This document shows positions 52,025 to 60,949 of a stretch of 64,000 nucleotides of DNA, piece after piece. Below the pieces are notes generated by a model. That model ran no database searches. It was not told the origin of the DNA and was given only the letters and a program-made list of their open reading frames with translations. The DNA lies in the NCBI GenBank assembly GCA_902363145.1, contig CABIZB010000002.1:409239-473238 (forward strand). Reading direction: 5' to 3'. The position numbers were made by a program, and so were the translations under genes. Origin of the DNA: Oscillospiraceae bacterium (GTDB lineage Bacteria > Bacillota > Clostridia > Oscillospirales > Ruminococcaceae). Position 1 is the first letter of the stretch. Each line of letters starts with the position of its first letter.

Positions 52025-54145
52025 ATGGCAGATATTTCACAGATTTGCATAGCAAGAATACTTAATGTAATGGAGCAGTGCGGAAAGAAAGCTATATCCG
52101 ACAAGGCTCTTTACGGCAAAGTAAAAGGCAAAAAAGTAACTCTCCCCGACTATAAAAAAGCCGTTTCATGGCTCAAAGAGCGTGGAGATATCGTTGAGAT
52201 AAAGCAGGGCTACATTCTCACCAAGGCAAACGGAATGTTCACCGCCGAGGTAGCACGTATCAACAAAACATTCGGCTTTATAAAGTGCGAAGACGGCACG
52301 GAAATATTCGTCCCCGGCAAATTCCTTAAAGGCGCAATGCCTGGAGATACGGTGATATGCCGACTTATTCCTCCCCGTGGTGATTCACCCGAGGCAGAGG
52401 TAACAGCCATTGCAAAGGAGGGCTTCTCCGAATTTACGGGAACTGCCGAAAAGTCGGAGGGTCAGTGGTATGTCCGCCCCGACAGCTTCTGCAAGGATCT
52501 TATCGCTGTGAGCGAAAAGTACCCCGATATAAAAGAGGGCGACAAGGTGCTGGCAACTATCACCAAGAGAGGTGAGCGCCATGCCGACCACAGATGCAAG
52601 ATAAGCGCAGTTTTCGGAAGCTCTGACAAGGCTTACAGCAGCGCTCTGGCTGTGCTGTACATGAACGATGTGGAGACCGAGTTCCCCATTGCCGTGCAGG
52701 ACGAGGCACGCCACATTTCAGGCATGAAGATAACCGACAAGGACATCTACGGCCGCCTTGACCTGAGGGATAAGATAATCTTCACCATTGACGGTGCGGA
52801 TACAAAGGATATAGATGACGCAGTTTCCGTTGAAAAGGCCGAGAACGGCTGGAAGCTGGGCGTTCACATTGCGGACGTTTCCCACTACGTAAAGCCAAAT
52901 TCAGAGCTGGATAAGGACGCTTTTCTCCGTGGAACCTCCATATATTACGCAAACAAGGTAATACCAATGCTCCCCAAGGAGCTTTCCAACGGCATATGCT
53001 CCCTTAACCCCAACGAGGACAGGCTCGCATTCTCATGTCTCATGGAGCTTGACGAGGACGGAAAGCTCACAAAGTACAAGTTCAGCAAGACCGTTATCCG
53101 TTCCCGTGTAAAAGGTGTTTACAGCGAAATTAACAAGATACTGGACTGCCGTGACGATGTTTCAAAGATCCCCGCTGATATTGCGGAAAAGTATGCGGGA
53201 CTTACGGACACGATCTTCCTCATGCAGCAGCTGGCGGAGATACTTACAGCCAACAAGCTGAAAAGAGGCGCTCCCCAGATCGACACTCCCGAATGCAAGC
53301 TGACCATCGACGAAAACGAGGTCTGCACAGACGTTCAGAAGCGTGAGCGTGGCAGAGCGGAGCTTATCATCGAGGAATTTATGCTCAGCGCCAACGAGGC
53401 TGCCGCAAAGACCGCAAGGGAAAACAATATCCCCTTTGTTTACCGTGTGCATGAAAATCCCGCACCCGAAAAGATAACCGAGCTGCTCGAAGTAATAGAC
53501 AGGCTGAATATCCCCCACCCCAACTTCTCCAGCGTAAAGCCTGCACATCTGGCACAGATACTGGATTCCGTCAGGGATACGGAGCTTTCGCCTGTGATAA
53601 ACAACATGGTGCTCAGGTCAATGGCAAAGGCGAAGTATTCCGATGAACCTCTCGGTCACTTCGGACTGGTGCTGAAAGACTATGCACACTTCACATCGCC
53701 TATCAGAAGATATCCCGACCTTGCGATACACCGTATCCTCACCGACCTGTGCTACAACAAAATGCCACCTGCGGTCATTGCAAAGAGATACGGCAAATTT
53801 GCGGCAAACGCATCACTCCAGTCCTCCGAATGTGAGCTGACGGCAATGAGAGTTGAGCGTGACTGCGAGGACTGCTACATTGCGGAATATATGTCATCGC
53901 ATCTGGGCGAGGAGTTTGAGGGCAACATCAGCGGAATAACCGATTACGGAATGTACGTGGAGCTGCCAAATACCGTTGAGGGACTTGTTAAGATAGAAAC
54001 GCTTCCCGACGGCACATACGAGTATGACGGACATTTCTCACTTACCAGAGACGGCAAGGCGGTATATTCCGTGGGACAGAATGTGCGTGTAAAATGTGTC
54101 AAGACAGATGTTTCGGGCGGAAAGATTGATTTTGTTATTGCATAA
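52025..54145 (+). CDS. rnr: Ribonuclease R
   Basis: RNase R is a 3'-to-5' exoribonuclease that degrades structured RNA. The 706-residue protein has an N-terminal winged helix (about 1-60), cold-shock domains (about 70-215), the RNB catalytic domain with DGADTKDIDDAVS and GVHIADVSHYV near residues 258-285, FTSPIRRYPDL, and a C-terminal S1 domain (FEGNISGITDYGMYVEL, about 637-703). Active-site aspartates of TKDIDDA are intact. It follows the hydrolase by 2 nt. Confidence 0.97.
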   Translation: MADISQICIARILNVMEQCGKKAISDKALYGKVKGKKVTLPDYKKAVSWLKERGDIVEIKQGYILTKANGMFTAEVARINKTFGFIKCEDGTEIFVPGKFLKGAMPGDTVICRLIPPRGDSPEAEVTAIAKEGFSEFTGTAEKSEGQWYVRPDSFCKDLIAVSEKYPDIKEGDKVLATITKRGERHADHRCKISAVFGSSDKAYSSALAVLYMNDVETEFPIAVQDEARHISGMKITDKDIYGRLDLRDKIIFTIDGADTKDIDDAVSVEKAENGWKLGVHIADVSHYVKPNSELDKDAFLRGTSIYYANKVIPMLPKELSNGICSLNPNEDRLAFSCLMELDEDGKLTKYKFSKTVIRSRVKGVYSEINKILDCRDDVSKIPADIAEKYAGLTDTIFLMQQLAEILTANKLKRGAPQIDTPECKLTIDENEVCTDVQKRERGRAELIIEEFMLSANEAAAKTARENNIPFVYRVHENPAPEKITELLEVIDRLNIPHPNFSSVKPAHLAQILDSVRDTELSPVINNMVLRSMAKAKYSDEPLGHFGLVLKDYAHFTSPIRRYPDLAIHRILTDLCYNKMPPAVIAKRYGKFAANASLQSSECELTAMRVERDCEDCYIAEYMSSHLGEEFEGNISGITDYGMYVELPNTVEGLVKIETLPDGTYEYDGHFSLTRDGKAVYSVGQNVRVKCVKTDVSGGKIDFVIA

Positions 54146-54158
54146 AAATAAGCAAGCT

Positions 54159-54192
54159 AACGGACTTTTGAAAAAACAAAAGTCCGTTTTTT
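54159..54192 (+). terminator. Terminator of rnr
   Basis: AACGGACTTTTG (54159-54170) pairs perfectly with CAAAAGTCCGTT (54177-54188) around six As and ends in a T-run. Confidence 0.9.
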
Positions 54193-54218
54193 GGCAGAAA
54201 AGATAAGCGGACAAATAA

Positions 54219-54264
54219 AAAAACGGACTTCCGGATAAAATAACCGAAAGTCCGTTTGTTTTTA
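54219..54264 (-). terminator. Terminator of the GH9-like gene
   Basis: AAACGGACTT (54221-54230) pairs with AAGTCCGTTT (54248-54257), with CGG/CCG pairing further in. On the minus strand it is followed by a T-run. It shares the ACGGACTT stem with the rnr terminator 60 bp away. Confidence 0.8.
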
Positions 54265-55902
54265 TCAGCCCTGCTCCCTAAGCCCCGAAAGGGCGCTTCT
54301 TCCGACCTTATCATAAAAGGCGGAAACAAATATAACCGGTGCCGAGAAATGCACCGCAGGTTCATTGGTTGAAAAGCTGTACTCGTTATCGATATAGCAC
54401 TTTGCGGGGGGCATTCCCTTTTCAATGTGCCACTTGGAATATTCGTCCCCACGCTCGCCGTTTGCTCCGCTGACTATCATTCCCGGGAGAGGTGAATCGG
54501 AATTTGAGGATATGGACAGCTTATGTGACGGGAATCGGCAGTATTCCTCGCCTGCTCCTGTCATATACATGATATCCATAGGGTTCTGACCGAAAATGTA
54601 CGAGAACTGGTCGGTGGCTCCCGAAAGATACCTCTGGTCGCCGCTGATAAGATATGCGGTGATAAAGTCCATGCAGTCGGAAAGCACATCGGCGTTGCTT
54701 CCGTAGCAATATCCGCCGCCTGCGCTCCTTGCAGTCCTGTAGCCGCTTTCCTTTATGGCGATGAGCATTCTCTCCGCCCTGTCGGTAAGACGCTTTCTGA
54801 TGAAAGCCTCCACTGCACGGTCACGGTTATGCTCGCTCAGCAGATAGGACAGCGCCGCAAAGCCGCCGCACTGTGTTCCGCCAAAGCCTGTAAAAACAGA
54901 GGTCACATATTTGCGGGAGATCATATCGGCAAAGCTGTCGTCCCCCGTAAGGGAATACATCTCGCACATTGCCCACATAAAGTCACTTTCAAGGCGGAAT
55001 GCGCCCTCTCCGCTTTCGGAACAGCTGCCGTCTTTTCCCGTGTAATAGTTATATTCATCTGACTGGACTATCCACAGCCAGCTTTTTTCCGCTGCGTTCC
55101 TGAGCTTTTTCGCATAGCTCATGTCAACGCCCCTGAAGCAGTCCGCCGCAAGTGCGGTCACTGCCGTAAATCTGAGAGCCGCACGGCAGGTCTTATCCTC
55201 GATGAAATATTCGTCGTTATCCTCATCGGGGGCAACAAATGTATCTGAATGGCGTGCGTCAATGCCCGAATACACGCCGCCGTCGCTGTCCTGCATTTTC
55301 ATGAGCCAGTCAAGACCCCACCTGCATTCGTCCTCGATAAGAACTCTTTCGGGCTTGGGGAAGCTTCCTCTGAAAAGCTTCAGAGCATAGAGCATATCCG
55401 CCGCAGTAAGGCAGGCAGATACGGTATTTCGGCAGTAGCAGCCTGCGCTGTGCCAGCCGCCCGAAACGTTCCTTGTTGCATCGGAATCACTCCTGAAAGC
55501 AATGGGATCCATATGGCATTCCCTGCGCATGAAGTCTTCGTCCTCACGCTCGGAAAAGCTGTCGTTTTCAAAGTTGAAGCCGCAGCGGTTCAGATATATT
55601 CCGTGAAGAATGGTGCTGCGGATATTCTTGTATGGGTTTTCGGATATCTCAAACTCGTCCGAACGCCTGTAGCCTGCCCTGATAAAATATCTTCCCTTAA
55701 CGTTATAATCGGAAAAATCCGCCAGACGGACGGTATCCCCCGACTCCCTGTCATAAAAAGGGTGGGAAAGGCGGCCTGCATAAACGCTTACGCCCCTGAC
55801 AGCATCTACAAGGTAAAAGATGCCTGCGGTAACGCTGCACACAGCCGATTTGGGCATACCTGTCATATACCCCAGTCGATTGATATGTATTTTCTTTTTC
55901 AC
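54265..55902 (-). CDS. GH9-like protein without signal peptide, catalytic aspartates replaced
   Basis: This 545-residue protein has an N-terminal Ig-like CelD_N domain (about 1-90) and a GH9 (alpha/alpha)6 domain. Family marks include VSGGWH, LEDECRWGLDWLMKMQD-like and FSYIFGQNPMDIMYMTG, and the acid/donor region STNEPAVHFSAPVIFVSA keeps its Glu. The normal DAGD pair (catalytic base region) reads SAGC here, at 55438-55449, so residues 152 and 155 are Ser and Cys. With no signal peptide it would stay in the cytoplasm. GTG at 55900-55902 follows GGAGG by eight bases. Likely a pseudoenzyme or a binding protein rather than a cellulase. Confidence 0.85.
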   Translation of the reverse strand: MKKKIHINRLGYMTGMPKSAVCSVTAGIFYLVDAVRGVSVYAGRLSHPFYDRESGDTVRLADFSDYNVKGRYFIRAGYRRSDEFEISENPYKNIRSTILHGIYLNRCGFNFENDSFSEREDEDFMRRECHMDPIAFRSDSDATRNVSGGWHSAGCYCRNTVSACLTAADMLYALKLFRGSFPKPERVLIEDECRWGLDWLMKMQDSDGGVYSGIDARHSDTFVAPDEDNDEYFIEDKTCRAALRFTAVTALAADCFRGVDMSYAKKLRNAAEKSWLWIVQSDEYNYYTGKDGSCSESGEGAFRLESDFMWAMCEMYSLTGDDSFADMISRKYVTSVFTGFGGTQCGGFAALSYLLSEHNRDRAVEAFIRKRLTDRAERMLIAIKESGYRTARSAGGGYCYGSNADVLSDCMDFITAYLISGDQRYLSGATDQFSYIFGQNPMDIMYMTGAGEEYCRFPSHKLSISSNSDSPLPGMIVSGANGERGDEYSKWHIEKGMPPAKCYIDNEYSFSTNEPAVHFSAPVIFVSAFYDKVGRSALSGLREQG

Positions 55903-56026
55903 AGCCGTCACCTCCGCACTTTAATTTACTATAATTATACCCTACAATCCAAGAAAATTTATATCGTTACCTATGACAAATATGGAATATTATTTGTTGT
56001 ATTTTTTTAATTTTGCTTGAACGGAC

Positions 56027-56055
56027 TTGCGGAAATCGGCGCATCGTGTTATAAT
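56027..56055 (+). promoter_or_regulatory. Promoter of the CE2-PAP2-PanK operon
   Basis: TTGCGG (56027-56032) and TATAAT (56050-56055) are 17 bases apart, about 60 nt before the start codon. Confidence 0.75.
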
Positions 56056-56117
56056 AAACGGAGATATGCACAAGCTTGCCGACAGGCGTTAATTCAGAGT
56101 TTTACAGGAGTGGTTAT

Positions 56118-57170
56118 ATGGAGATAAAATTTAATGACAGCTGTATAAATTACGGCGGAAGAGTCGATATAAAAGATGACGGAGCATATTTTTACTTTGC
56201 TTCCTCATATTTGCAGGTGCGCTTTACGGGCACTGAAATATCTGCGGTGATAAATAACAGCAGCGTGTGGGGGACCCTCTGCATAGGATACATTATCGAC
56301 GGCAGAATGGGCAAGATCCCCCTTTCCCCCACAAACAACGGCAAGGATATCACCTATCAGATAGCAAACAGCCTTGAAGAAAATAAGGAGCACACCCTGC
56401 TCATCTACAAGCGTCATGCAGCAAACCACAGCTTTGCGGTAAAGAGCCTTTCATGCAGCGGCGAATTTCTCTCCGCTCCCGAAAAGCCCGCCCTCAGGCT
56501 GGAATTTTACGGCGACAGCGTTTCCGCAGGAGAAGTTTCCGAGGCGGTGGATTTTGTGGGCAGATGCGACCCTGCTTCCCACGACAGCTCATACGATAAC
56601 TCTTACCTCAGCTACACATGGCAGACAGCCCGTATGCTGGGTGCGGATATCCAGAACGTTTCCCAGGGCGGCATTGCAGTGTTTGATGACACAGGCTATT
56701 TCCACGCTCCCAAGATGATAGGCATGGAGTCGGTATATGACAAGATGTGCTACTTCCCCGAGGGCGGCGAGATAACCGAATGGGATTTCTCACGCTACAC
56801 CCCCGACGCAGTAGTATTTGCCCTTGGTCAGAACGACAAGCACAACGGTCTGACCGATGTCGATGATATCGACATCTACGATAACGCCACCCGCAAAAAG
56901 TGGAAAGAGGGCTACAAGAAGATAGTAAAGGCTGTTCATTCCCATTACCCTGCAAAAACAAAGTACATCTTCCTCACCACTCTGCTCATGCACGACCCTG
57001 AGTGGGACAAGGCAATAGATGAAGTCGTAAGCGAGCTTAAAGCAGATGGCATTGACGCACATCATTTCATGTTCAGGCGAAACGGTGCAGCCACCCCCGG
57101 CCACCCCAGATATCCCGAGCACACCGAAATGGCTCAGGAGCTTTCAGCATTTATAAAGACTATACTTTAA
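56118..57170 (+). CDS. CE2-like SGNH acetylesterase
   Basis: This 350-residue protein has an N-terminal jelly-roll (about 1-115) and an SGNH hydrolase domain, the layout of carbohydrate esterase family 2. The nucleophile is in LEFYGDSVSAGE (about 145), the glycine/asparagine part in FALGQNDKHNG, and the histidine in PGHPRYPEH near the end. CE2 enzymes remove acetyl groups from xylan or glucomannan. ATG at 56118 follows AGGAG. No signal peptide, so it would act inside the cell, perhaps on imported oligosaccharides. Confidence 0.82.
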   Translation: MEIKFNDSCINYGGRVDIKDDGAYFYFASSYLQVRFTGTEISAVINNSSVWGTLCIGYIIDGRMGKIPLSPTNNGKDITYQIANSLEENKEHTLLIYKRHAANHSFAVKSLSCSGEFLSAPEKPALRLEFYGDSVSAGEVSEAVDFVGRCDPASHDSSYDNSYLSYTWQTARMLGADIQNVSQGGIAVFDDTGYFHAPKMIGMESVYDKMCYFPEGGEITEWDFSRYTPDAVVFALGQNDKHNGLTDVDDIDIYDNATRKKWKEGYKKIVKAVHSHYPAKTKYIFLTTLLMHDPEWDKAIDEVVSELKADGIDAHHFMFRRNGAATPGHPRYPEHTEMAQELSAFIKTIL

Positions 57171-57179
57171 GGAGACGAA

Positions 57180-57740
57180 ATGGAGCTTATCCAGTCAATA
57201 GATTTTTCCGTTCTCGATTTTATAAGGGAACATCTCAACTGCCGGTTTCTTGATATTTTTCTCGGCATTTTCACCACCCTCGGCAACGGCGGCATAGTGT
57301 GGATAGCCCTTACCGTAGGGCTGCTCATCTCAAAAAAATACCGCCGACTGGGCTGTGTTATGGCAATAGGTCTTGCCTTCTGCCTGCTTACGGGCAATCT
57401 GTTTTTAAAGCTATTGATAGCAAGGGACAGACCTTTCATTGTAAACCCCGATATAATCCTTGCCATATCGCCGCCGTCGGGATATTCATTCCCCTCGGGC
57501 CATTCATATTCGTCATTCATATCGGCAGTGATAATGGCAAAATACAGCCGCAAGCTTGCCGCAGCAGCAATTCCCGCAGCTGTACTGATAGCATTTTCAA
57601 GGCTGTATTTTTACGTGCATTTCCCCACCGATGTGCTGGCAGGCACGCTGATGGGCATAATTTTCGGACTGGTTATATATAAAATATGTGACGGCAGGAT
57701 AATCAAAACTGCCGCCGATAAGGAGAATCAAAATGGTTGA
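57180..57740 (+). CDS. PAP2 superfamily phosphatase
   Basis: This 186-residue membrane protein has about five helices and all three PAP2 motifs: KLLIARDRPF (K-x6-RP), YSFPSGHSYSS (PSGH) and SRLYFYVHFPTDVLAG (SR-x5-H-x3-D). It should dephosphorylate a lipid phosphate such as undecaprenyl pyrophosphate or phosphatidate. ATG at 57180, 9 nt after the CE2-like gene, and it overlaps the next small gene by eight bases. Confidence 0.92.
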   Translation: MELIQSIDFSVLDFIREHLNCRFLDIFLGIFTTLGNGGIVWIALTVGLLISKKYRRLGCVMAIGLAFCLLTGNLFLKLLIARDRPFIVNPDIILAISPPSGYSFPSGHSYSSFISAVIMAKYSRKLAAAAIPAAVLIAFSRLYFYVHFPTDVLAGTLMGIIFGLVIYKICDGRIIKTAADKENQNG

Positions 57741-57972
57741 GAAAGTTAAGGGCATATGCGAAAAGGCAGTTCAGGGGAAAATATCTCCCGAATCATTTTA
57801 TGACACTCTGAGAGCTGTGGCTGACGACACCCGCACCGATGACGACCTTGCCTGCCTGCTGGAGGACGTTCTCATGGAAATTGAAATGGAACACGACGGC
57901 AACGGCGGCGCAAAGGCAGGAAAGCGCATCATCAAGGAAGCAGCTGAAAGGCTGCTGGAAGAAATGGAGTAA
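57733..57972 (+). CDS. Small acidic helical protein, unknown
   Basis: I do not recognise this 79-residue protein. It is acidic and probably all helix (DDDLACLLEDVLMEIEMEH), without cysteines beyond two or a membrane segment. It overlaps the PAP2 gene by eight bases and ends 10 nt before the pantothenate kinase gene, so it is translated with both. ATG at 57733 has a GGAG site within the PAP2 end. Confidence 0.7.
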   Translation: MVEKVKGICEKAVQGKISPESFYDTLRAVADDTRTDDDLACLLEDVLMEIEMEHDGNGGAKAGKRIIKEAAERLLEEME

Positions 57973-57982
57973 CACTATTCTC

Positions 57983-58813
57983 ATGCAGTTTTATCTTGGT
58001 ATAGACATGGGCGGCTCGGCTGTAAAGCTTATTGCCGCCTCGGTAAATAACGGCACACTTGATGTTCTTGGCAGAACATCATACCCCTCGGGGGAGTCTG
58101 CCGAAAGGCTTGAAAATGAAGCAAGAAAGCTTATAAGCGAGCTGGGACTTTCCGAAAAGGATATTGTCGGAGCGGCGCTTACAGGCGTTGGCGCATCTGA
58201 CGTGGCAGACAATTTCCTTGGCGCACCCGTCACACGCTTCAGCGAGTTTGAGTGCTTCGGAAGAGGCGGACAGTACCTCAGCGGGCATAACAAGGCACTG
58301 GTGGTAAGCATGGGCACAGGCACCGCCTTTGTCAGTGCAGACGGCGATACATATATCCATCTTGGCGGCAGCGGAGTAGGCGGAGGCGCACTTTCGGGGC
58401 TTTCCGAGCTTATCACGGGAGTACGCCGCAGCAGCGAGATAAACAAGATGATCTCCGCAGGCAGCGCCGCAAGGGTCGATCTCACCATAGGCGACATATG
58501 CAAAGGCGATGTCGGAGGACTTTCCCCCGATGTCACAGCCGCAAACTTCGGCAAAAAGGTGATGTCCACCGATAAAAACGACATTGCCGCAGGTCTGGCA
58601 AACATGGTATTCCAGACCGCAGGGGTCATGGCAGCACTTGCCTGCAAGAACACGGACTACGAGTACGTTGTGTTTGTAGGCGCAATGACCGAGATACCCG
58701 AGGGCAGGGAGATGCTCCGTGCCGTGGGAAATCTTCACGGAATGACCTTTGATGTGCCCGAAGGCGGCACATATGCGGGAGCGCTGGGAGCGGTGCTCAG
58801 GTGCTGTAAGTAA
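57983..58813 (+). CDS. coaW: Type II pantothenate kinase
   Basis: PanK phosphorylates pantothenate, the first step of coenzyme A synthesis. The 276-residue protein has the actin-like fold marks of the type II group: YLGIDMGGSAVKL (phosphate 1 loop), GAALTGVGASDV, VVSMGTGTAFV (phosphate 2) and GGGALSGLSELITG. It is in the family of staphylococcal CoaW rather than CoaA. ATG at 57983 gives the normal N-terminus; the ribosome site is weak (GGAG eleven bases away). Last gene of the CE2-PAP2 operon. Confidence 0.9.
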   Translation: MQFYLGIDMGGSAVKLIAASVNNGTLDVLGRTSYPSGESAERLENEARKLISELGLSEKDIVGAALTGVGASDVADNFLGAPVTRFSEFECFGRGGQYLSGHNKALVVSMGTGTAFVSADGDTYIHLGGSGVGGGALSGLSELITGVRRSSEINKMISAGSAARVDLTIGDICKGDVGGLSPDVTAANFGKKVMSTDKNDIAAGLANMVFQTAGVMAALACKNTDYEYVVFVGAMTEIPEGREMLRAVGNLHGMTFDVPEGGTYAGALGAVLRCCK

Positions 58814-58820
58814 ATATAAA

Positions 58821-58860
58821 AGCAGGGCTGTTGCATAATGTGACAGCCCTGCTTGCTTTT
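58821..58860 (+). terminator. Terminator of the CE2-PAP2-PanK operon
   Basis: AGCAGGGCTGT (58821-58831) pairs perfectly with ACAGCCCTGCT (58843-58853), and a T-rich tract follows. Confidence 0.85.
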
Positions 58861-58873
58861 GATAAAATCAGCA

Positions 58874-59646
58874 CAAATAAGATCAAGGTAAAGGGTTTAG
58901 GAAGTCCACTGAGGGCAGAGCCAAGTAAAACTAACAGCAGATACTTGATATCATCAAAAGCCGATAATTTAAGGCAGAGAGACATTCGTATAAATTTGCT
59001 CACCAACTTACCAAAGAGCCTCAAATAAAAGAACGGAGTGAAATTAAAACCCGTAAACATAGCTATAGAAAAGTGTGCAAATAGATGAAAGGGGTTCGGT
59101 CTCCGGCGGCAAGTAAAATGTAGGGGGATAAAAAACGGTAGGGAATAGGGGTTCAAGGAAGAGATGAGTGCTTGCCTTTTGCAAGGCATGGAGAAACCAT
59201 CGGGGGGGAAGGGGAATGCCGTTTTTTGCCCTAGCTTTAGTTTAATTAACCTTTGGTTAATACTTCCCACCTGGTGGTGTCTCCTTTGCATTCGGTACGG
59301 ACTTCATAAAAATGAAAAGTGAATTTGTCCGTACCTGCGCCTTACGGCGGAAAGCAGAAATGCTATTTTTTCAAAATAGCTCTCAGTTTCAAGCCGCCTG
59401 CATGATAAAGTTTTTAGTTTATGTTGATAGATGATATTTATTTGCAAGTTTTTGAACTTAAAGTGCAGGCGGCTTTAGAACTTTTCAATTTGTCGGCTAA
59501 CGGTTTAATCTTTTCTGCCGTCAGCAAACGGATTTCGCAGGTAAACGTAGTTTACCCCTGCGGCAACAGCGACCAGATGGCTCTGCCCTCTGGACTCCCG
59601 CCACCTTTGAAAAGCTGGACTAAACTTTTTACCTTGATCTTATTTG
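58874..59646. repeat. Non-coding island bounded by inverted repeats
   Basis: CAAATAAGATCAAGGTAAA (58874-58892) recurs inverted at 59628-59646, and GAGGGCAGAGCCA (58911-58923) recurs inverted at 59578-59590. Inside are further hairpins: GGTACGGAC/GTCCGTACC (59293-59334), AAGCCGCCTGCA (59391-59402) with TGCAGGCGGCTT (59464-59475), and GCAGGTAAAC/GTTTACCCCTGC (59538-59561). No credible gene is present; the two open frames that cross it share the same repeat-derived KLFTLILFVL-like words. It may be a decayed mobile element or a set of non-coding dispersed repeats. Confidence 0.7.
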
Positions 59647-59688
59647 TACTAACTTTCTCATTTGTCTTTATTACCACAAAACAGAAAC

Positions 59689-59728
59689 AGAAGCAGCCGC
59701 TGCATAAAGAATGCAGCGGCTGCTTTGG
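59689..59728 (-). terminator. Terminator of the GH3 gene
   Basis: AAGCAGCCGCTGCA (59691-59704) pairs perfectly with TGCAGCGGCTGCTT (59712-59725), next to the minus-strand stop at 59729, with T-rich sequence following on that strand. Confidence 0.85.
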
Positions 59729-60949
59729 TTATTTTATGATCCCATAACCCAGCTTCATCATCAAAATGCGTCTCACATGGCTGTCAATGATATCATCGCT
59801 AAGCTCGCCGCTTTCGTATGCGGCTTTAAGGTCATTATATGCCGTCTCATAATCTGTCACGCATATCATGTCATTATCCGCAAGTATGGCTTTTACATAG
59901 ACCGAGCCGTCGCCTGCATAATCCTTTATTGCGTCCATTCCCATGTCGTCGGTGATAGCAACGCCGTCGAACTCCAGCTTGTCTCTCAGCACCTCATGTA
60001 TTGCAGGCGAAAGGGAAGCGGGATAGTCGGGGTCAATATTGTCATATATCGTGTGACCCACCATAACTGCGGGGGTTTTGTCCTGCACGGCGTTGATGCC
60101 TGCGGAGAACGGCACAAAATCACGGTTATAGAACTCGTAAAGCTCCCTGCTGTCATGAGCCATACCCTTGTGAGTGTCGGTGTTCTCGCCGTAGCCCGGG
60201 AAATGCTTCAGGCAGGAAGCCAGCTTTCTGTCGGCAGATGCACTGACAATGGCTGCCACAGCCTCGGCAGTATGCTCGGGATCCTGACCCATGGTTCGGG
60301 GATAGATGTATGAGTTTTCGTCCTCGGAAATATCCGCCACGGGTGCAAGGTTCAGGTTTATGCCCAGCGATGTGAGCAGCTCTGCCTTTTCCTTGGCATC
60401 TATCTCCAGCAGCTCCGCTCCCCCTCGGCCGTAAAGCACCTGCGGGGAAGAAAACGGCTCATCACGGAAAGCGGTGTATTTGCTCACTCTCACCACCGTG
60501 CCGCCCTCCTCGTCAACTGCAATGAACGGGGCAATAGTCACGGACGAGCTTATTTCCGCCGTAAGGGCAGTCACAGATTCGGGGCTTGCGTTCTTGAAAT
60601 CATCGGCGTACATGGTATATCCGCCGAAATTGTATTCCGATATGACCTGCGCCGCATTGGCAGGCATTCTTGCCAGCAGCAGCTGACCTATCTTTTCATC
60701 GGCGGACATTTCCGAAAGCAGCTCATCTGCCCTTTCGGCATATTTCTCCGACTTGGACTTCTGAGAAACGGAGGTCTCCGTCTCAGTCACCTCAGCCTCG
60801 GTTATCTCGGTAAGGGTTATGCCCACGGCAGGGGCGTTCTTGCCGATGTTTGCGTCATTTTCAATTATATTGTTCACCGATTCGCTGACGGAAGAGCACC
60901 CTGTAAGTGCGGCAGCGCAGAGAACGGCAAAAAGCTTTGACAGCTTCAA
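59729..60949 (-). CDS. GH3 beta-N-acetylhexosaminidase-like lipoprotein
   Basis: This 406-residue lipoprotein belongs to the NagZ-type branch of glycoside hydrolase family 3 and probably cuts N-acetylglucosamine from muropeptides or glycans outside the membrane. The lipobox is ALTGC (residues 14-18). Catalytic motifs are KHFPGYGENTDTHKG (acid/base His region) and GVAITDDMGM (nucleophile Asp). A Thr/Ser/Glu-rich linker (about 20-70) follows the anchor. Start is TTG at 60947-60949, nine bases after AAAGGA. Confidence 0.9.
   Translation of the reverse strand: MKLSKLFAVLCAAALTGCSSVSESVNNIIENDANIGKNAPAVGITLTEITEAEVTETETSVSQKSKSEKYAERADELLSEMSADEKIGQLLLARMPANAAQVISEYNFGGYTMYADDFKNASPESVTALTAEISSSVTIAPFIAVDEEGGTVVRVSKYTAFRDEPFSSPQVLYGRGGAELLEIDAKEKAELLTSLGINLNLAPVADISEDENSYIYPRTMGQDPEHTAEAVAAIVSASADRKLASCLKHFPGYGENTDTHKGMAHDSRELYEFYNRDFVPFSAGINAVQDKTPAVMVGHTIYDNIDPDYPASLSPAIHEVLRDKLEFDGVAITDDMGMDAIKDYAGDGSVYVKAILADNDMICVTDYETAYNDLKAAYESGELSDDIIDSHVRRILMMKLGYGIIK

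Noticed and set aside
54265-55902. Active secreted GH9 cellulase
   Set aside because: There is no signal peptide, dockerin or carbohydrate-binding module, and the catalytic aspartate pair is replaced.
58797-59291. 164-codon minus-strand frame in the coaW-GH3 gap
   Set aside because: It is made of repeat-derived sequence, shares words with a frame on the other strand of the same island and has no start signals.
59293-59334. CRISPR-like repeat in the 59-kb island
   Set aside because: It is a single hairpin; there are no regularly spaced repeats and no cas genes.
59421-59747. 108-codon plus-strand frame in the same gap
   Set aside because: It covers the opposite arm of the inverted repeat and runs through the GH3 terminator; it is not a plausible gene.
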